64,000 bases of DNA from Parasponia andersonii (GCA_002914805.1 JXTB01000225.1:268622-332621); one strand, 5' to 3'; shown: positions 37,074 through 49,861, counted from the stretch's first letter. Numbers and translations are program-made. The notes: generated by a model not told the origin, from the sequence alone.

Positions 37074-38779
37074 CTCGAATCGCCATAGAACAAAAAGGGG
37101 TTCCCCAAAACAGGAACGAATGGGAATAGATTGGGATGCATTTCAACTGGAAGTGCCGAGAACAAACCATGCAAAGCCCATTTGATCAAGTAGCAAACCA
37201 ACACTATGCAGACGTGTTGTCCTAACTACGCCTCTGTTGGTTTATTTTTGCAGGCATTTTGGTGAAACTCGCCAGTAAAAGTCATTCTTTTTGTAATGGG
37301 TGGCCGATCGAGCGAGTTAGCTGGGTTGTTCATCAGCGTGAGCGAGCGAGCTGGGGCATCCTTGCGAGGGAACTAGTTGCATCCTTGCGAGCAGGCTGGG
37401 TAAGGGGTTGAGAAGAATTTCTCGAGTTGCAGCTGGGTCGGTCTTTGGGTACGAAGGTTCAACAATAAGGGTGATATTCTGAGTGAAAGGATTTAGGCAT
37501 TTTCAGATCTGAAGTTTTCCCTCTCTTTTCAATTTTGTTTTAAATTCTAACGTGGGATATCTTCTGGGTGGGTAAAAAGGATTTTAGGCAATTTCAATTT
37601 TCAAATCTGAAATGTTCCGCCCTTTTTAAATTTTTTTCTTTCTTTTCAATTTTGTTTTTAATCCTCATTATTTTCTTTATTCAATTAAAGTACTAATAGG
37701 TTATAGATTATATTGAGTGGTAAAATGTACTAAGTTGCAAACATTAAAAAAAAGTAAAAATAGTACAAATTTTAATGTACCTTTTTCCAGAAAGTTTATG
37801 TCTTATGCTATTAAAAGAAGAATTGATAACCTTTTTTCAAGAATGTTGTGCACATATGCAATAAAAGAATAAATTTGCTGTAATGGTAATTTTGTATTTC
37901 AAAATGAAAATCTGCTCTTTTTTTTTTTTTTTTTGGTTTTTTAAAGAAGGAAGATATAAACAAACCAAATTGGTAGATTTTGAATTTTATAGATCAACAA
38001 TGGAGGTAAAAAGTGCGTGTGGTTTCCGTAAAAAAAAAAGTGGGTATGGTTGCTAATTAGATTGACCCTAGAACTGAAGGAAAGTTTGTTGAATTGAACA
38101 GTATATACATAAGCTTTTTTTTTTTTTTAAATAGGAACACGCTTTATTTTTTCTTTTTCATCATCTATATATATATATAGATATATAGATTTTAGAAGTG
38201 TTGAACAAAGAAACGAAAGAAAAAGACATGTAGGAAAGAAGGAGAGAATGTTGGTGTGGGAGAGAGGTATAGATATAGGAATGGATTAGGGTCGAAATCT
38301 TTCGACTATGGTCGAACTTGTTATGTATTCTCTCTCGATTGTTTTAATTGATTTTCAATTATTGGTAAGAAAATTTTAACCTCAATCAAAACATTTCAAC
38401 AGGGGTTGAAGCATCGTTCGACCGTAGTCAAATAATTCAACTAGAGATAAAATCACTGGTTGAAAATGTTCGATAGAAGTATAACTAGTTCGAACAATTG
38501 TTAAAACATAGTTGAGCATTTTCAATTCTAGTTAAATAATTTTTTTTCCTCATTATTCGTATTGAACAATTATGGATATGCATAACCGTAGAATTTATTA
38601 TCATCCATATATAGACGGAAACAAGAATAATATAGGTATGAGGTTGCATACCTATTATATTATTCTACATACTAAAATAAGTAATACTTAAGCCATTATT
38701 TACCCTTTTGCACAGTGAGTAATATGCATTTTTTATTGGTAAATATATAAATAATAAAATAAATAAAAAAATGCATGAG
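37074..38779. other. Spacer with a GC-rich patch
   Basis: 37290-37450 is GC-rich with repeated gcgagcgag and catccttgcgag words, and has no open frame of note. 38285-38520 contains several tcgaa/ttcga words (gtcgaaatctttcgac), recalling the TCGA-rich array near the left edge but without tandem order. Nothing else is supported. Confidence 0.4.
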
Positions 38780-39325
38780 TACTTTTACTGACGCAAAATC
38801 AATAATGTGTTAACAAATGTATTTTAACTTTTTGTCTAAAAAATATGTACTCAAAATCTACATTTCACAAGAAATTCTTTTTTAGGGGGCAACCTTCTAC
38901 TAATGAAAAATCAACAATGCGTCAGCATGCATATATTAACATTTTATCCAAAAAATGCGCGCTTAAAATTCGCCATTCGTGGAGAATTTTTTTTAGGAGG
39001 CAACTTTTTGCTGACGCAAAATCAGCAATGCGTCGGCAAATACATTTTAACTTTTTATCTGAAAAAGAGGCGCTCAAAATTTGCCTCTCATGGGGAATTA
39101 TTTTTGCGGACAACCCTTTAACAATGCGTCGGCCAAAGGTCTAAAAAAATTTGGGAATTCATGTGTCAATTATTTCATAACGTGCAGCTTTTTGGAAAAA
39201 GTCCCTTCAACTGAATTGTTTTTAATACACCTATACAGACACAGAGAATGATGATGCATCGGTAAAATATACTTTCACCGACACATTAATTGTATTGTGT
39301 CGGGAAGATAATGTTTCTTGTAGTA
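38780..39325. repeat. CACTA-like subterminal tandem repeats and terminus
   Basis: Three units of about 110 bp follow each other, marked by actgacgcaaaatcaataat (38788), ctaatgaaaaatcaacaatg (38899) and gctgacgcaaaatcagcaat (39010), each followed by a gcgtcggca-like word. The block ends with gtttcttgtagta at 39313-39325, the reverse complement of a slightly altered CACTACAAGAAAC terminus. Together these resemble the 3' end of a CACTA element. Confidence 0.55.
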
Positions 39326-39977
39326 TATATATATATATATTAATTTTAAATTCAAATCTACGTACAATTATAAACATAAAAATGCAGGGACTTGTGATGA
39401 TCATAACTTCAATTAAAATGCACGCAAATAAAATTGTAAATTACCATGTCAAAAAATATGTCATATAAAACATTGTAATTTTCTATGCATAGACACACAC
39501 ATATATATATATATATATACTAGCTAGCCAATTACAAATTTTTTTTTTCTTTCAAAAAAGGAAACGAAATATATAACAACGAGCTGTTAATTACCACATG
39601 CCACTGCGTGTTCCTTCAAAAAAAAAAAAAACAAAGACAAAAACAAAAACAAAATTACCACTGCGTGCATGCAGGTCATACATTTATTAATTAGAGTTGT
39701 TACTAATTCTTTTATTAAAAAAAAAAAGAGCTAGAGCTGTAGGAGAGTTTTCTAAGCGCGTGCATGCATATAATTGCAACTATCTCCAGCTTAACATGAC
39801 AGTGCGTATAGGGCTTGCTAAGTAATACGCAGATTTTTTTTCCCCCTTTAAAAGTAAGACAACGAATGAAGATCTTCTTAAGATGTTAGCTTAAGAAAAT
39901 CTCCATCATTATTGTGACTTTTAAAAATAAAAACTTTTTAAAGCTAGCAAGCCTTAGCCTTAATTACTGTAGACTAA
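39326..39977. other. 3' flank of the NAC gene
   Basis: AT-rich DNA with TA runs (39327-39340 and 39500-39519) and A homopolymers. The NAC transcript should end here, but no single polyadenylation site stands out. Confidence 0.4.
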
Positions 39978-42560
39978 TTACCAAATATTAATATCATAAA
40001 GTTCGGATGGATGACGATCAACAGCCAGCTGCACCACTGATCTGAGCTCATCCCAGCTTCCATTCATAAAAATATCATCTGCTGAGTTAAGGTTATTCCG
40101 ATTGAAACTAGTTGGATTATATGAAGCTGAAAATGGAGCTTGAAGTACATGATGAGGATGAGGATGAGGATGGGGATAGTAATGATGAGGATGAGGATGA
40201 GCAGCTAGAGGGACGATATTATTATTACCGTATTGCCCTACGAACCAGCTTGGGCGAGTAGTAGCACTGGTCGGCGTCATTTCATCGCCGCCAAGAACAA
40301 GGCCGGCTTGTCGTTGATATTGGTTTGCCGATGACGTGTCTAGTTCCAAGCTTACGTAAGGTTCGGGGTAATCAGTTTCCAGGCTGCATGTTTTAGAGCT
40401 TGAATCGTTATAATCCAAGGGACATGATGAAGTTGATTTTTTTGTTGTCGTTTCTTTCCATTTATTATCTGCTGGTACGTACTTTTTGTAAGATGGGATT
40501 CGTTTGAATATTCGGCAGAGTGTCCAAACTTCCTGCAAAATAATTGACATTAATAACCAATTATAAGTCCCTCAAAAAAAAAAAAAAAAGCCCAATTATA
40601 AGAGACCTATGATGATATACTCTAGGGCTTGATTGGAAGAAAGCTGATATTTAAGAAGTTTCTCAATTATGATTGTAAAGAGTTCTCTATAGGAGAAAAA
40701 TTCAACATTGTTTGGACATGCATGCATGTGTGTATTAATAATGTCAGAAATAAATGTATAAACTAGGATAATAATTAATTCTTTCTCTTCATCAAAAGTT
40801 CATAAGATATTGGGATCTTATAAATCTAAAAGCAAAAGCATCACTTTACTGTTCAAAGAGCCAGATTGAACGAGGGTGCAAAAGCTTTGACCTTTAAAAA
40901 GACGAAATGAGCTAGATAGCTTTTGATAGCTTGTACGTACATATAAAATTAATATATATTTCATCTATAAATATTTCAATGCATTTTGTATGTTGGACTA
41001 GAATGTAGTCCCCTGGACTTGTCCCGCACGTGTTTTGCGAATTCTGAGCATGTGATTTACTAATTCTTATTAGGATTATATGTCCTCAGATTAGCGGAAC
41101 TGATCCGACGAGGGACCATATTGTCCAATTTTTAGGGAAAAAAATTACACAAACAAACTTCTTTAAAAACAAAAACCGGTTATATTATGTAGGAATTTAA
41201 ACCGTACAATCATAACTTAACATGAAAAAACAGAAAGAAGAAGATAGAATTGCGAAAATCTTAGACAAAAGCTAGAGTGAATAAATATATATAAAGACTA
41301 TTTTCCTGAATCACTACGGTCTTATTATTTATAATAAATATTTAAATATGTTGTGCTTCTCTTTTTATCAGTTAAAGCTGAAAAATACATGCTAAAAATA
41401 GATCACCGTCATGACCCAAATCCCGGGTTAGTGGTAGAAAAAGAATTTCACAAATGAAAATTTAAAAATTATTTTAAAAAAATTAATAAAAATAATTTTA
41501 AAAGTAAAATTTTCACAATTTAGTAATCACTATTAGGCATAGATTGTTAATAAAATTTATTTAAATAAACTAAACATCAGTTTCACAATCTAGCACAATA
41601 ATTATACAGACTGAGTATGTAAAACGAGCCCTTAAATATTTAATATAAGTCAAGATAAATAAATATAGTTATTTAATATAGTTACCATCACTCTTAGCAT
41701 TCCTATAGTACATACAAAAACATTCTAATTAAGTTATCAAAATATCATTTCATTTCACTTTCTCTTTCCCACAATAAAAGATATTAAAAAATCAGACAAA
41801 AATCAGCCGTATCATCCTTAATGATCATCCAATTTTTTCAACTAATTAATCATAGATATTTGTCATGTAAAATTGTCTAAATCCCAAATTAGGTTCCGCG
41901 TTGTTATATATATTATGGGATAATTTATATATAGTAAAAACACCCATGACTCTTAGCGTTTTAGCAAAAAAAATTCAGGCATTTTTCACTAATATCAAAT
42001 CAAACATTCTATTTGTATTTCTTAGTCAAATCTCATGAATCCATATATATATAGTGAAAATTATAATTAAAATCGTCAAAAATGAATTCTTGTAAAATCA
42101 GATAACATGATCCAAAGAAAGAATTTTGTATGTGTAAAGACTGATACAATTGGATTTCTGAGAGATTACGGATTTTTTTTTTTGTCTAGATTATTTCATT
42201 TTGGTTTTTTCTGAACGTTAATTGATAAATTTAAAGAATAAAGATATTTTTGTAATAATTTTAAACTTTGATTGTATATATAAATTCGATGAGATTTGAT
42301 AAAAAATATTACTAATAGAAGATTTTATTTGTTATTAATAATGAAAAGCCATGGATTTTTTTTTGGCTAAAGGACTAAAAGTGGTAGGTTTTTTGTTTTT
42401 CTGTTCGATATTAACCCTATAGTAAGTTATATTATGTGTTTTAGCAAAAACAATAAGTACCTATGATAATCATTATTGATATATGAATAACAATACTACT
42501 GTAACATATACTATATATATAAAGAAAATTAACTAGCAAGCTTGTGCAAGTAATCTAAAG

Positions 42561-42641
<81 letters not shown>

Positions 42642-44234
42642 TTACAGCTTCTTGAGCAATATCATTGATGTTTTCCTTAGCATTTTGAAAGTTGGCAGGA
42701 GTGGTAGTTTTCCCATTTGGAGGAAGGCGAAACTCATGCATCATCCAATCAGTTTTAGTCCCTTTACCAGCACTACCACGATAGTAAACTAAGGACTTTT
42801 TGAGACCAATGCAATCATAAGGCTCTTTGACTGAATATATGGGCTTGTCTATGCCTGTGGCCTTCCAAAATCCAGATCCTGTAACTCTGTTTGGTCGTAT
42901 ACTGTTCCTATATTTTCTTCCTCTAATGCAAAAGAAGTACCACTCTTTGTCCCCAACATTACTAACTTCTTCGGGTTCAATATATATAAAAAAAAGGACT
43001 TCAAATTATTATATGAGACAAATTCAGTCATACTAATTATTATATATATGTATATCATAAATAATACAAACAATCAATTGTTAGGTCGTAGCTACGTATT
43101 AAAAAAGGGACTCTTCCCATGAAGAGGAAAAAAAAGATCCAAAATATAGTTAAGGCCTATGACATTATAATATTATATATATATATATATCTTACTAATT
43201 AGTTTAAGCATCTTTTTATATAATAGTTAGGTGTAGCCTGCCTATCTTTGATGGGCACTCATATGTTCTAAATCATGTTTTGTCGGTCATACGTATAACT
43301 AATTAATGGACAAAGAAAAGTAAATAGTCAGATAATTTCTTCTGAAAACATATGTGCGTATATTTGTTTGTATATATGTCTTGAACATTTGAATTAGTAT
43401 AAACCCGCAGTCTATATGATTATATACATGTTATGCAGATAAACTCCATGAACTTTACTTTAATTTAGTTAGTTGCTTTTAAATTATGAGTTTAAATATA
43501 TTTGTCTATAGATCACTATATTTCGGTTAATATTTACCAAGATTGACAGCGAATGCGAATGTGAGTTGGCATATATATGGCTGTAGGTCAGGGGTGAAAT
43601 ACTTTAGTCTATGAACTTTATGTCAGTTAAAATATGGATAGACTCGTATACATTTACTTCTCATGAATTATATGAAATGAAATTATAACTTTTTACTAAC
43701 TTATAATGCTCTTTAGTAAAATCATGAGTAATTAAAGAGCTAGTCTTGTACGTAGTTGCAAACTATTGTTAGAAAATTCTTCAAGGCTGATCTTCCGTTA
43801 CTTAATAGATAACTATTAGATTCAAAAAATATTTGAGTTTTGACTTTACTAGTTAGGAAAAGTAGCATCATATAGGGGAAGAAAATTATGCGTTTAACCA
43901 TTCCCAGAATAATTTTCTCTGAAATATATGATCTAGTTACATATATACGGATACTGAAACTATACACATGGCATGAACACACACCTAAATACACATATAA
44001 TATACATAACATGCATGGTGAGAAATACAGATGTTAGCAGAAACTAATCCCAAAATATTCTACGTCTCCCTAAAGTCCTTTCTTATGTTTTAAAAAAAAA
44101 ATTAAGAAGATCGATTCAGTATATATATCTTTCTATCTTCGTGATCATATCCTAATTAAGTAGTATACTAAAGCAGATCCACAATTATATATTAATTAGC
44201 CGAATATATATTATTGAGAGTAGCAGTACTACTG

Positions 44235-44304
<70 letters not shown>

Positions 44305-44574
44305 AGGGAATAAATAAGAGAAGAAGAAAAAGAAAAGAACCCCTCAAAAGTGATATAGATGATGATTAATCTTACTCGGAAGATCCCAGGGATCGTACTT
44401 GTAGATATCAATCTGTTTGATGAGCTCAATACTGATAGGTTTCTTCCCAATCTTTCGCTTTAGATAAAACCCAACAAGTTCTTCATCCGTTGGATGAAAC
44501 CGAAACCCCGGAAGAGCACCTTCATCTTCTAATTCCTTATCGCTTTCTTTCACCTTATTATTCGCCATCTCCAT
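39978..44574 (-). CDS. NAC042: NAC transcription factor, NAC042/JUB1-like
   Basis: Exons on the minus strand are 44376-44574, 42646-42968 and 39978-40532. Phases agree and the total is 1077 nt (358 aa). The NAC domain is complete: [18 protein letters not shown] (A), [18 protein letters not shown] (B), [18 protein letters not shown] and [12 protein letters not shown] (C), [20 protein letters not shown] and WMMHEFRLP (D), [11 protein letters not shown] (E). The two introns sit at positions common in plant NAC genes. The C-terminal half is the activation region. It ends with SWDELRSVV, a motif I recall from JUB1/NAC042, and includes a His-Pro run ([18 protein letters not shown]). JUB1 acts in reactive-oxygen and stress-linked longevity control in Arabidopsis; applying that here is inference. 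An ATG two codons downstream is an alternative start. About 13 residues before block E appear to be extra relative to JUB1. Confidence 0.88.
41411..41700 (-). mobile_element. Truncated gypsy LTR fragment in NAC intron 2
   Basis: About 290 bp are closely similar to 58399-58690, sharing agaatttcaca/taaatgaaa-type strings and taattatacagactgagt. The segment starts at catgaccca, corresponding to tgtcacgaccc in the longer copy. It is antisense relative to normal LTR direction and stops abruptly, so it is a fragment. Confidence 0.65.
42564..42639. repeat. (GA)38 microsatellite at the NAC exon 2 donor
   Basis: Seventy-six bases of uninterrupted GA. In the direction of the gene it is (CT)n beginning at about the seventh base of intron 2, directly after GTAAGA. 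Confidence 0.97.
44239..44302. repeat. (GA)32 microsatellite in NAC intron 1
   Basis: An uninterrupted GA run of 64 bases. In the direction of the gene it is (CT)n starting about 73 nt after the exon 1 donor. Confidence 0.97.
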
Positions 44575-44691
44575 ATCTGATTTTTTCTTCTAGCTTAAAC
44601 AGCTTGTGTGGCCTATATTGTAACTTTATGAGCCTAAATATACTCTCTCTAAGTCTAAGTAGTAGAAGCTTCTTGTTGCTATAATGCATTA

Positions 44692-44700
44692 TATTTATAG
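44692..44700 (-). promoter_or_regulatory. Probable TATA box of the NAC gene
   Basis: On the minus strand the sequence CTATAAATA lies 118-126 bp upstream of the ATG at 44574, predicting a leader of about 90 nt. Forty-seven bp further upstream a TTGACC core (plus 44747-44752, read as ggtcaa) is a possible WRKY site; its use is inference. Confidence 0.55.
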
Positions 44701-44752
44701 AAAAGAAAGTTCAAGAATAGCAATAATATTTTATTGGCTGTTACTTCGGTCA

Positions 44753-45445
44753 AACACTGGACTTTTTTTTGGGTGCTGGGAGGAGGCCAAAAGGTCTTTA
44801 GGAAGACTAAGAATAAGTACTAGTCTTTCGTCATTTGGTAATAATCATGATTCGATAAAAGACCTTTCGATACACTAAAGTAAAGTTAAATTTGTTGATT
44901 ATAATTTTGAGGGATTGATGATCAGAGCTGTTCTAAATTGATATTTTGTTATCACCATGTAAATGGTGAAAAAAGCATGTGACATGGGCTTTTTGAACCT
45001 GGGCCTTGAGGATAAAATATAAATAAATTTGTATTGTTTGCACAAAGAATTATAAGAAGTCCACATGTGTGCGCATCATAGTTGACTATTGTAGGCCTAA
45101 CTGACACTTGCATGTAAGGCCAAAAAATTTAAAATTGAATACTTTTGAAAAGAGACCAAAATTAGAGAATGAAAACAAAATATCATGTGTATAGAATAGA
45201 TTGACCAGTATATGTGACTAAATAAATTCATTGCCCTCCTATGTGGACTATTTACTTAGGAAATTGTCAATTACTTAAAATATTAACATTTTAGCGCACC
45301 CAAAACATAAGAATGAAATATTCCTTATGAAATATTCCTTTCTTACTTCCAAGCTTTAAGGCAAATTAGAGTTGCGCGCCTGAGCAAAAAAAGGTGTAAT
45401 ATTTTTCGCTTTATGGCTATATGTATAGGGAAAGCCTTATAACCC
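44753..45445. promoter_or_regulatory. Upstream region of the NAC gene
   Basis: AT-rich DNA without another gene. No further core motif is convincing. Confidence 0.35.
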
Positions 45446-45632
45446 AACTCTTTGGAGGCTCTATCTAGTAGTTTCACGCTATTTCATGTACAACAATACT
45501 GGTCCATGTCAACAATTATTGATTTCTTATATACATAACTCTTTGGAGGCTCTATCTAGTAGTTTCGGTGCACGCTATTTCATGTACAACAATACTGGTC
45601 CATATCAACAATTATTGATTTCTTATATACAT
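45446..45632. repeat. Recent tandem duplication, about 91-96 bp
   Basis: Two nearly identical copies run in series, sharing aactctttggaggctctatc and tacaacaatactggtccat. They start at 45446 and 45537; the second has about five extra bases (ggtgc) and one substitution. The high identity suggests a recent event. Confidence 0.95.
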
Positions 45633-45892
45633 AATTTCTCTCTTCTAATTAGAGGTTTTTATCTATATATTTTTTTCTCTAAATTAATAATGTTATGATG
45701 AAACAAATCTTATATTAGCAATCCTAAGAGGCACCTGCAACACTACACAATTAATAGAAATATAAAACTTGTATATACAATATATATATATTTATATTTA
45801 CGGAGTTCGTGATCTATTTTAATATACACCATTAAGTATTTTTTAGTATTTTTCAATAGCGGATTAATTAACTGAGTAACTCTTCTTCTACA

Positions 45893-46345
45893 TGTTAGAT
45901 TACCAATTCATTCCAAAAACTTAAGCTATTAGAAGATGGACTAACAATAGTATTATATTTTAACACTCCCCTTTTACGTGTGGGCTTAAACAAACTACAA
46001 AGTACTTGAACATGCAAATGGGCCAATTAAAGAGAGAAGAATGCAAATTCAAAGAAAGGAGACAAATAATAAACCTGATACACGATAAGATAAGGAGTTG
46101 CAACTGTGGAAATTTGAACCTAAGATCTCTCGCTCTGATACCATGTGAGAAAGATCAAAACAAAGAAAAAAGAAAAATACTTGAAGGTTAAGGTTCTTAT
46201 TGAATTGCTCAGAAAATTATACGTACAAGAGAAAATAAAAAACGCTTAAATAGAGTTTATATGTGAGGAAAAAAAACTATTCTATCCTTACTGCTAAAAA
46301 CAAACTAAATAAACAAAACAAAACAAAAAAATAAATAACTCTAAC
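45893..46345 (-). mobile_element. Small LTR element, TRIM-like, minus orientation
   Basis: The flanks are CTACA on both sides (45888-45892 and 46346-46350), and the unit starts TG and ends CA. Positions 46132-46143, read on the minus strand, give TGGTATCAGAGC, the primer site for initiator methionine tRNA, directly after an LTR-type ...CA end. A polypurine-like aaaaggggag (minus) precedes the second LTR at 45966-45975. The internal part is only about 180 bp and non-coding. The two presumed LTRs differ in length (73 and 202 bp) and share little besides their ends, so the exact structure is uncertain. Confidence 0.6.
46132..46143 (-). other. tRNA-Met primer-binding site
   Basis: The minus strand reads TGGTATCAGAGC, a perfect match to the commonest plant retrotransposon primer site. 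It borders the right-hand LTR of the small element. Confidence 0.8.
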
Positions 46346-46350
46346 ACTAC

Positions 46351-46756
46351 AATTGTATCTAGATAAATTGATAGGGCATAGGGAAACGGTTAAAAAACGA
46401 AAAATAGAAGATGATATTAATTAATACTTATTGTATAGTTTATTTCTACAATATACACAAACATCAAATATTTCTTTTTTCCACATATATACAATGGTAC
46501 AACGAGGATTCATGATTATTAATCTTCCGTAGCTACTTCTACTGCATTATTAATTTCACTTTATCTCATCACACCCTAGACTTATACTCACCTTGTGAAC
46601 TAACGCACATGCTTCTTTTGCTTAAGTTCTCACTTGATCAAAATCACCGACAATATCCAAATACAAAACACAAGCTTTTCTTCTTTTGGAATAATTGAGA
46701 AACGCTAATCAACCTAATTAACTGATGATGATTAATTTTGTTTATTTTATGTTATG

Positions 46757-46794
<38 letters not shown>

Positions 46795-47641
46795 TAACTA
46801 GGAGAAGTGTTTACACATAAGTTACTAGCGTAAGTGTTTACATAAGTAATAAGGGGAATAAGTATGCCTTATTTTCTCCTATGAATTAATGTGGTCAAAT
46901 AATGAACCTGATCAAGTGATTCATGAATCTGCAATTTTTTGACTCGTGTCTCTCATCAAAAGGCTTCCTTATATTTCTTCATGTAAAATCATGCATGTAA
47001 TAAAGAATAATTTTGTGCATATCTTATCACTCAGCTGGCCAGTATCCCCCGTACGCGTTATATATAGGCTATGCATTAGTGTTATTTATGTTGAGAAGTA
47101 CTTGTGTTTGGACCACCACAAAATTTGGGCTGCATATACATAAATGTATGCATGTGTAATGTAATTATATGAACGAAAATTAGAGTAGAAACCCTTTAGA
47201 TGTGACTTGTGAGTATGAAAGAATAATACTCATTCTCATTTTGCTCGATCAAGTGGGTTCTTCACTAAATTTCAATGATCTCTTAATTTGTCATTAATTT
47301 TTCCCGCGTCTTCTTCACTTCGAAAACTATGGAAGACAATAAATAGATTGGAATGTATGTACCAAATTGAATTCATCAATTTGATGCACATTCATTAGGT
47401 ATGACTTTTTCGGGAAAAGAAAAAAGAAGAAAAATGCAAAACATAATAAATAAGTAAGACTTAATAAATCTGTTGTCCGATTTAGATTTGTACATATGTG
47501 TACGGTACTGCAACGTACATAACAAGCGAAACTTCCGCGAAATCGTACAATGGAGAAAATTCAAGCTTGTCACAAACTAATCAATGAAAGAAAGGACCTA
47601 GGGGTAGATAAAGACATTCTACCTGCACGGATTTTTGTAGA
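46351..47641. other. Spacer
   Basis: AT-rich, with a TA microsatellite at about 46759-46793. No gene or element is recognised. Confidence 0.5.
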
Positions 47642-47646
47642 TCTAT

Positions 47647-49845
47647 CGTAAAATCCCTTAAATTGTATAAAAGTAATATGGTCTTTTCACCAAATTTTTC
47701 AAAACAAAAAATGATGAATTTTGATAGAATTTTGGCCTAGATTCTTTCGAGTATAAATGTGAAGAAAGTTTAAAATTTGGGATTAAAGTAAAATTTTTTA
47801 AGGGAAAAATTGAATTTTTTTTTTAAAAATCGGGTCAAAACATAAATGAGCAAAATAGTGTCCAACTGACTAGAAATTGACACATGTCTCCAACAGTTTC
47901 AAAATTTCTTTTAAATCTATGCACTTCTCCCTCTTCTCCCTCGAGATCTCCGCGATGAATAGCCACAGCCAGCCACTGCAGCTCTCCTTCTAGCCACTGT
48001 TGACACTTGTCAGCCACTGGAAACTGAAGCCCATCACTGGACAAATAAACTGGAGCTCGTGATCACCGGAAAACGGCGAAAAATGCCGCAGATGGTTTTG
48101 CTCATCAGAGAAAATTTCGACCACCGTTCGCCGTGAAACCAATCGTCGTTGACTCTTCTCCTCATGGGCAATCTCGTGGTAAGTGCCTCGTATCTTAATT
48201 TTTCTCTGTTTGATTTTAATTTCATTGGACAGTTTTATGGGTAAATAGTTTTGGAATTGACTTTTCAATCGGACCATTAGATTTTGAAACTAATTTTATT
48301 TTTGGAATCTACGTTGAAAATGATGAAATATGAGATATATATTAACTATATTTTGAAATGGGCACGAAAAACGAAATCAAATGGCTTGGATTGCCTCGAT
48401 TTGCATGTGTAGAACCGATTCGGGCGTAAGCCCGAGTTCGGTCCCGAGCCCGAATCGGTTGAATTATACGTCTAACCTAGCATTTTTGGATGCTCTGGTG
48501 AAGCCCGTTTAACGATCTGAAGTCAAAAACGATGCCTAACCCTCTAAACGATACCAAACTTTCTCCATAGCCCCGTAGTACTATTTGGACACTCGATTGA
48601 GATAGGGATTTGATTACTTGGTTCTAAAATTAATTTAATTTATGAATTTTGCATATTTTCAATAAATATAGAATTTCATGATTTAATTTCTAAAAATTGT
48701 ATTAATATTTGTTTTTGAAATAATTTAGTATATAAACTGCTTAGGAGGTACGTCACACTGGTTGGTATATCATATATATTGTTTTGAGCTATTTTCTACG
48801 AGAAATTAGATTTTTAGGTTTTAATCAAAAATGGTTGTTATAATGCCGAAACTTTTAGAAAATTCAAAATAATTTGAGAACTCAGTTTTGACGACTAAAT
48901 GTTGTTTGATTAAAGAATATTGCATGGTTATTTTGAGATTTTGTGGAAATGATGCATATCACTATTCTGTCATTCATATAGCATTTGCACATATTCACAC
49001 ACTTACACGACCGTCGGATATACGGTACTTCACATTGGGTGCTCAGACTTACGGTTGTCTTTTTAGATGGCTCAGACTTACGGGTGATCCACTAGGATAC
49101 TTTGGATATCATGATTGTATATGTAATTATATGTTAGCTTGAATGGATATGTACTAGTTTTGGTAAATGATTTACAATAGTTTGGAATATTTAAACTATT
49201 AGACTGTGATTTCCACTTTAATTTTGTGAATTATTTTGAATGGACCATTAACCATGCAGGATCTTCAATGTGAGTATATATCTTATGTATAAAAACTTGA
49301 TTTTCTACTGAGTATTCAAGTACTCACTCTCTACTTCCTCTCACTTTCAAGTGTTGATTTATTTTTGGGATAATTATCTTGGTGGCTTGGCATGCATATT
49401 TAGTATATACTTGCAGTTCCATTCCTCTTTATTGGTTGGTTCCTACTCTATATCATATTTCTTTTCTATGTTAAATTTATTTCGCCAATAATAGTGTATT
49501 TATTAAGTAAATATACGAGAATGATTTTTGCTATTAAATTGAGTATTTAGAGATACAGATGATTTTATGTAAATTATTTGGACATTGAATTTAAAGTTTT
49601 AATTTAACTCATTTTATTGAAGTTTATGAATTTATAAATGTTTCTAAATTAATAATTAGAATTTCCTATAAGCTTTAAGTGAAATATCTTCTTAAAAATT
49701 TATATTAATGAAGGGTTTCCTTGAATTTGAATTTCACCTACGTTTGAGGACTAAAAATTTAAAATTTCAATTACTAAATTTTCTAGAATTTTAGAAAACT
49801 ACTATTTATTACTGTTTTAATATAAAATTACTAAAAGTTGTGACA
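47647..49845 (+). repeat. 5' LTR of the LARD-like element
   Basis: About 2.2 kb. It starts cgtaaaatcccttaaattg (the expected TG is CG here) and ends ctaaaagttgtgaca. Its first 300 bp and last 650 bp match the 3' LTR. The middle contains a duplicated gctcagacttacgg (49041 and 49069). Confidence 0.85.
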
Positions 49846-49849
49846 GTTT

Positions 49850-49861
49850 TGATATTAGATC
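49850..49861 (+). other. Degenerate tRNA-Met primer-binding site
   Basis: tgatattagatc follows the LTR end after a four-base spacer and matches TGGTATCAGAGC at 9 of 12 positions. Confidence 0.6.

Noticed and set aside
34580-39325. A proven full-length CACTA element
   Set aside because: The outer ends do not pair well and the 3-bp flanks differ, so only the repeat blocks are annotated.
47835-48277. Overlapping minus-strand frames in the 5' LTR
   Set aside because: They lie inside LTR sequence and are not kept in the matching 3' LTR.
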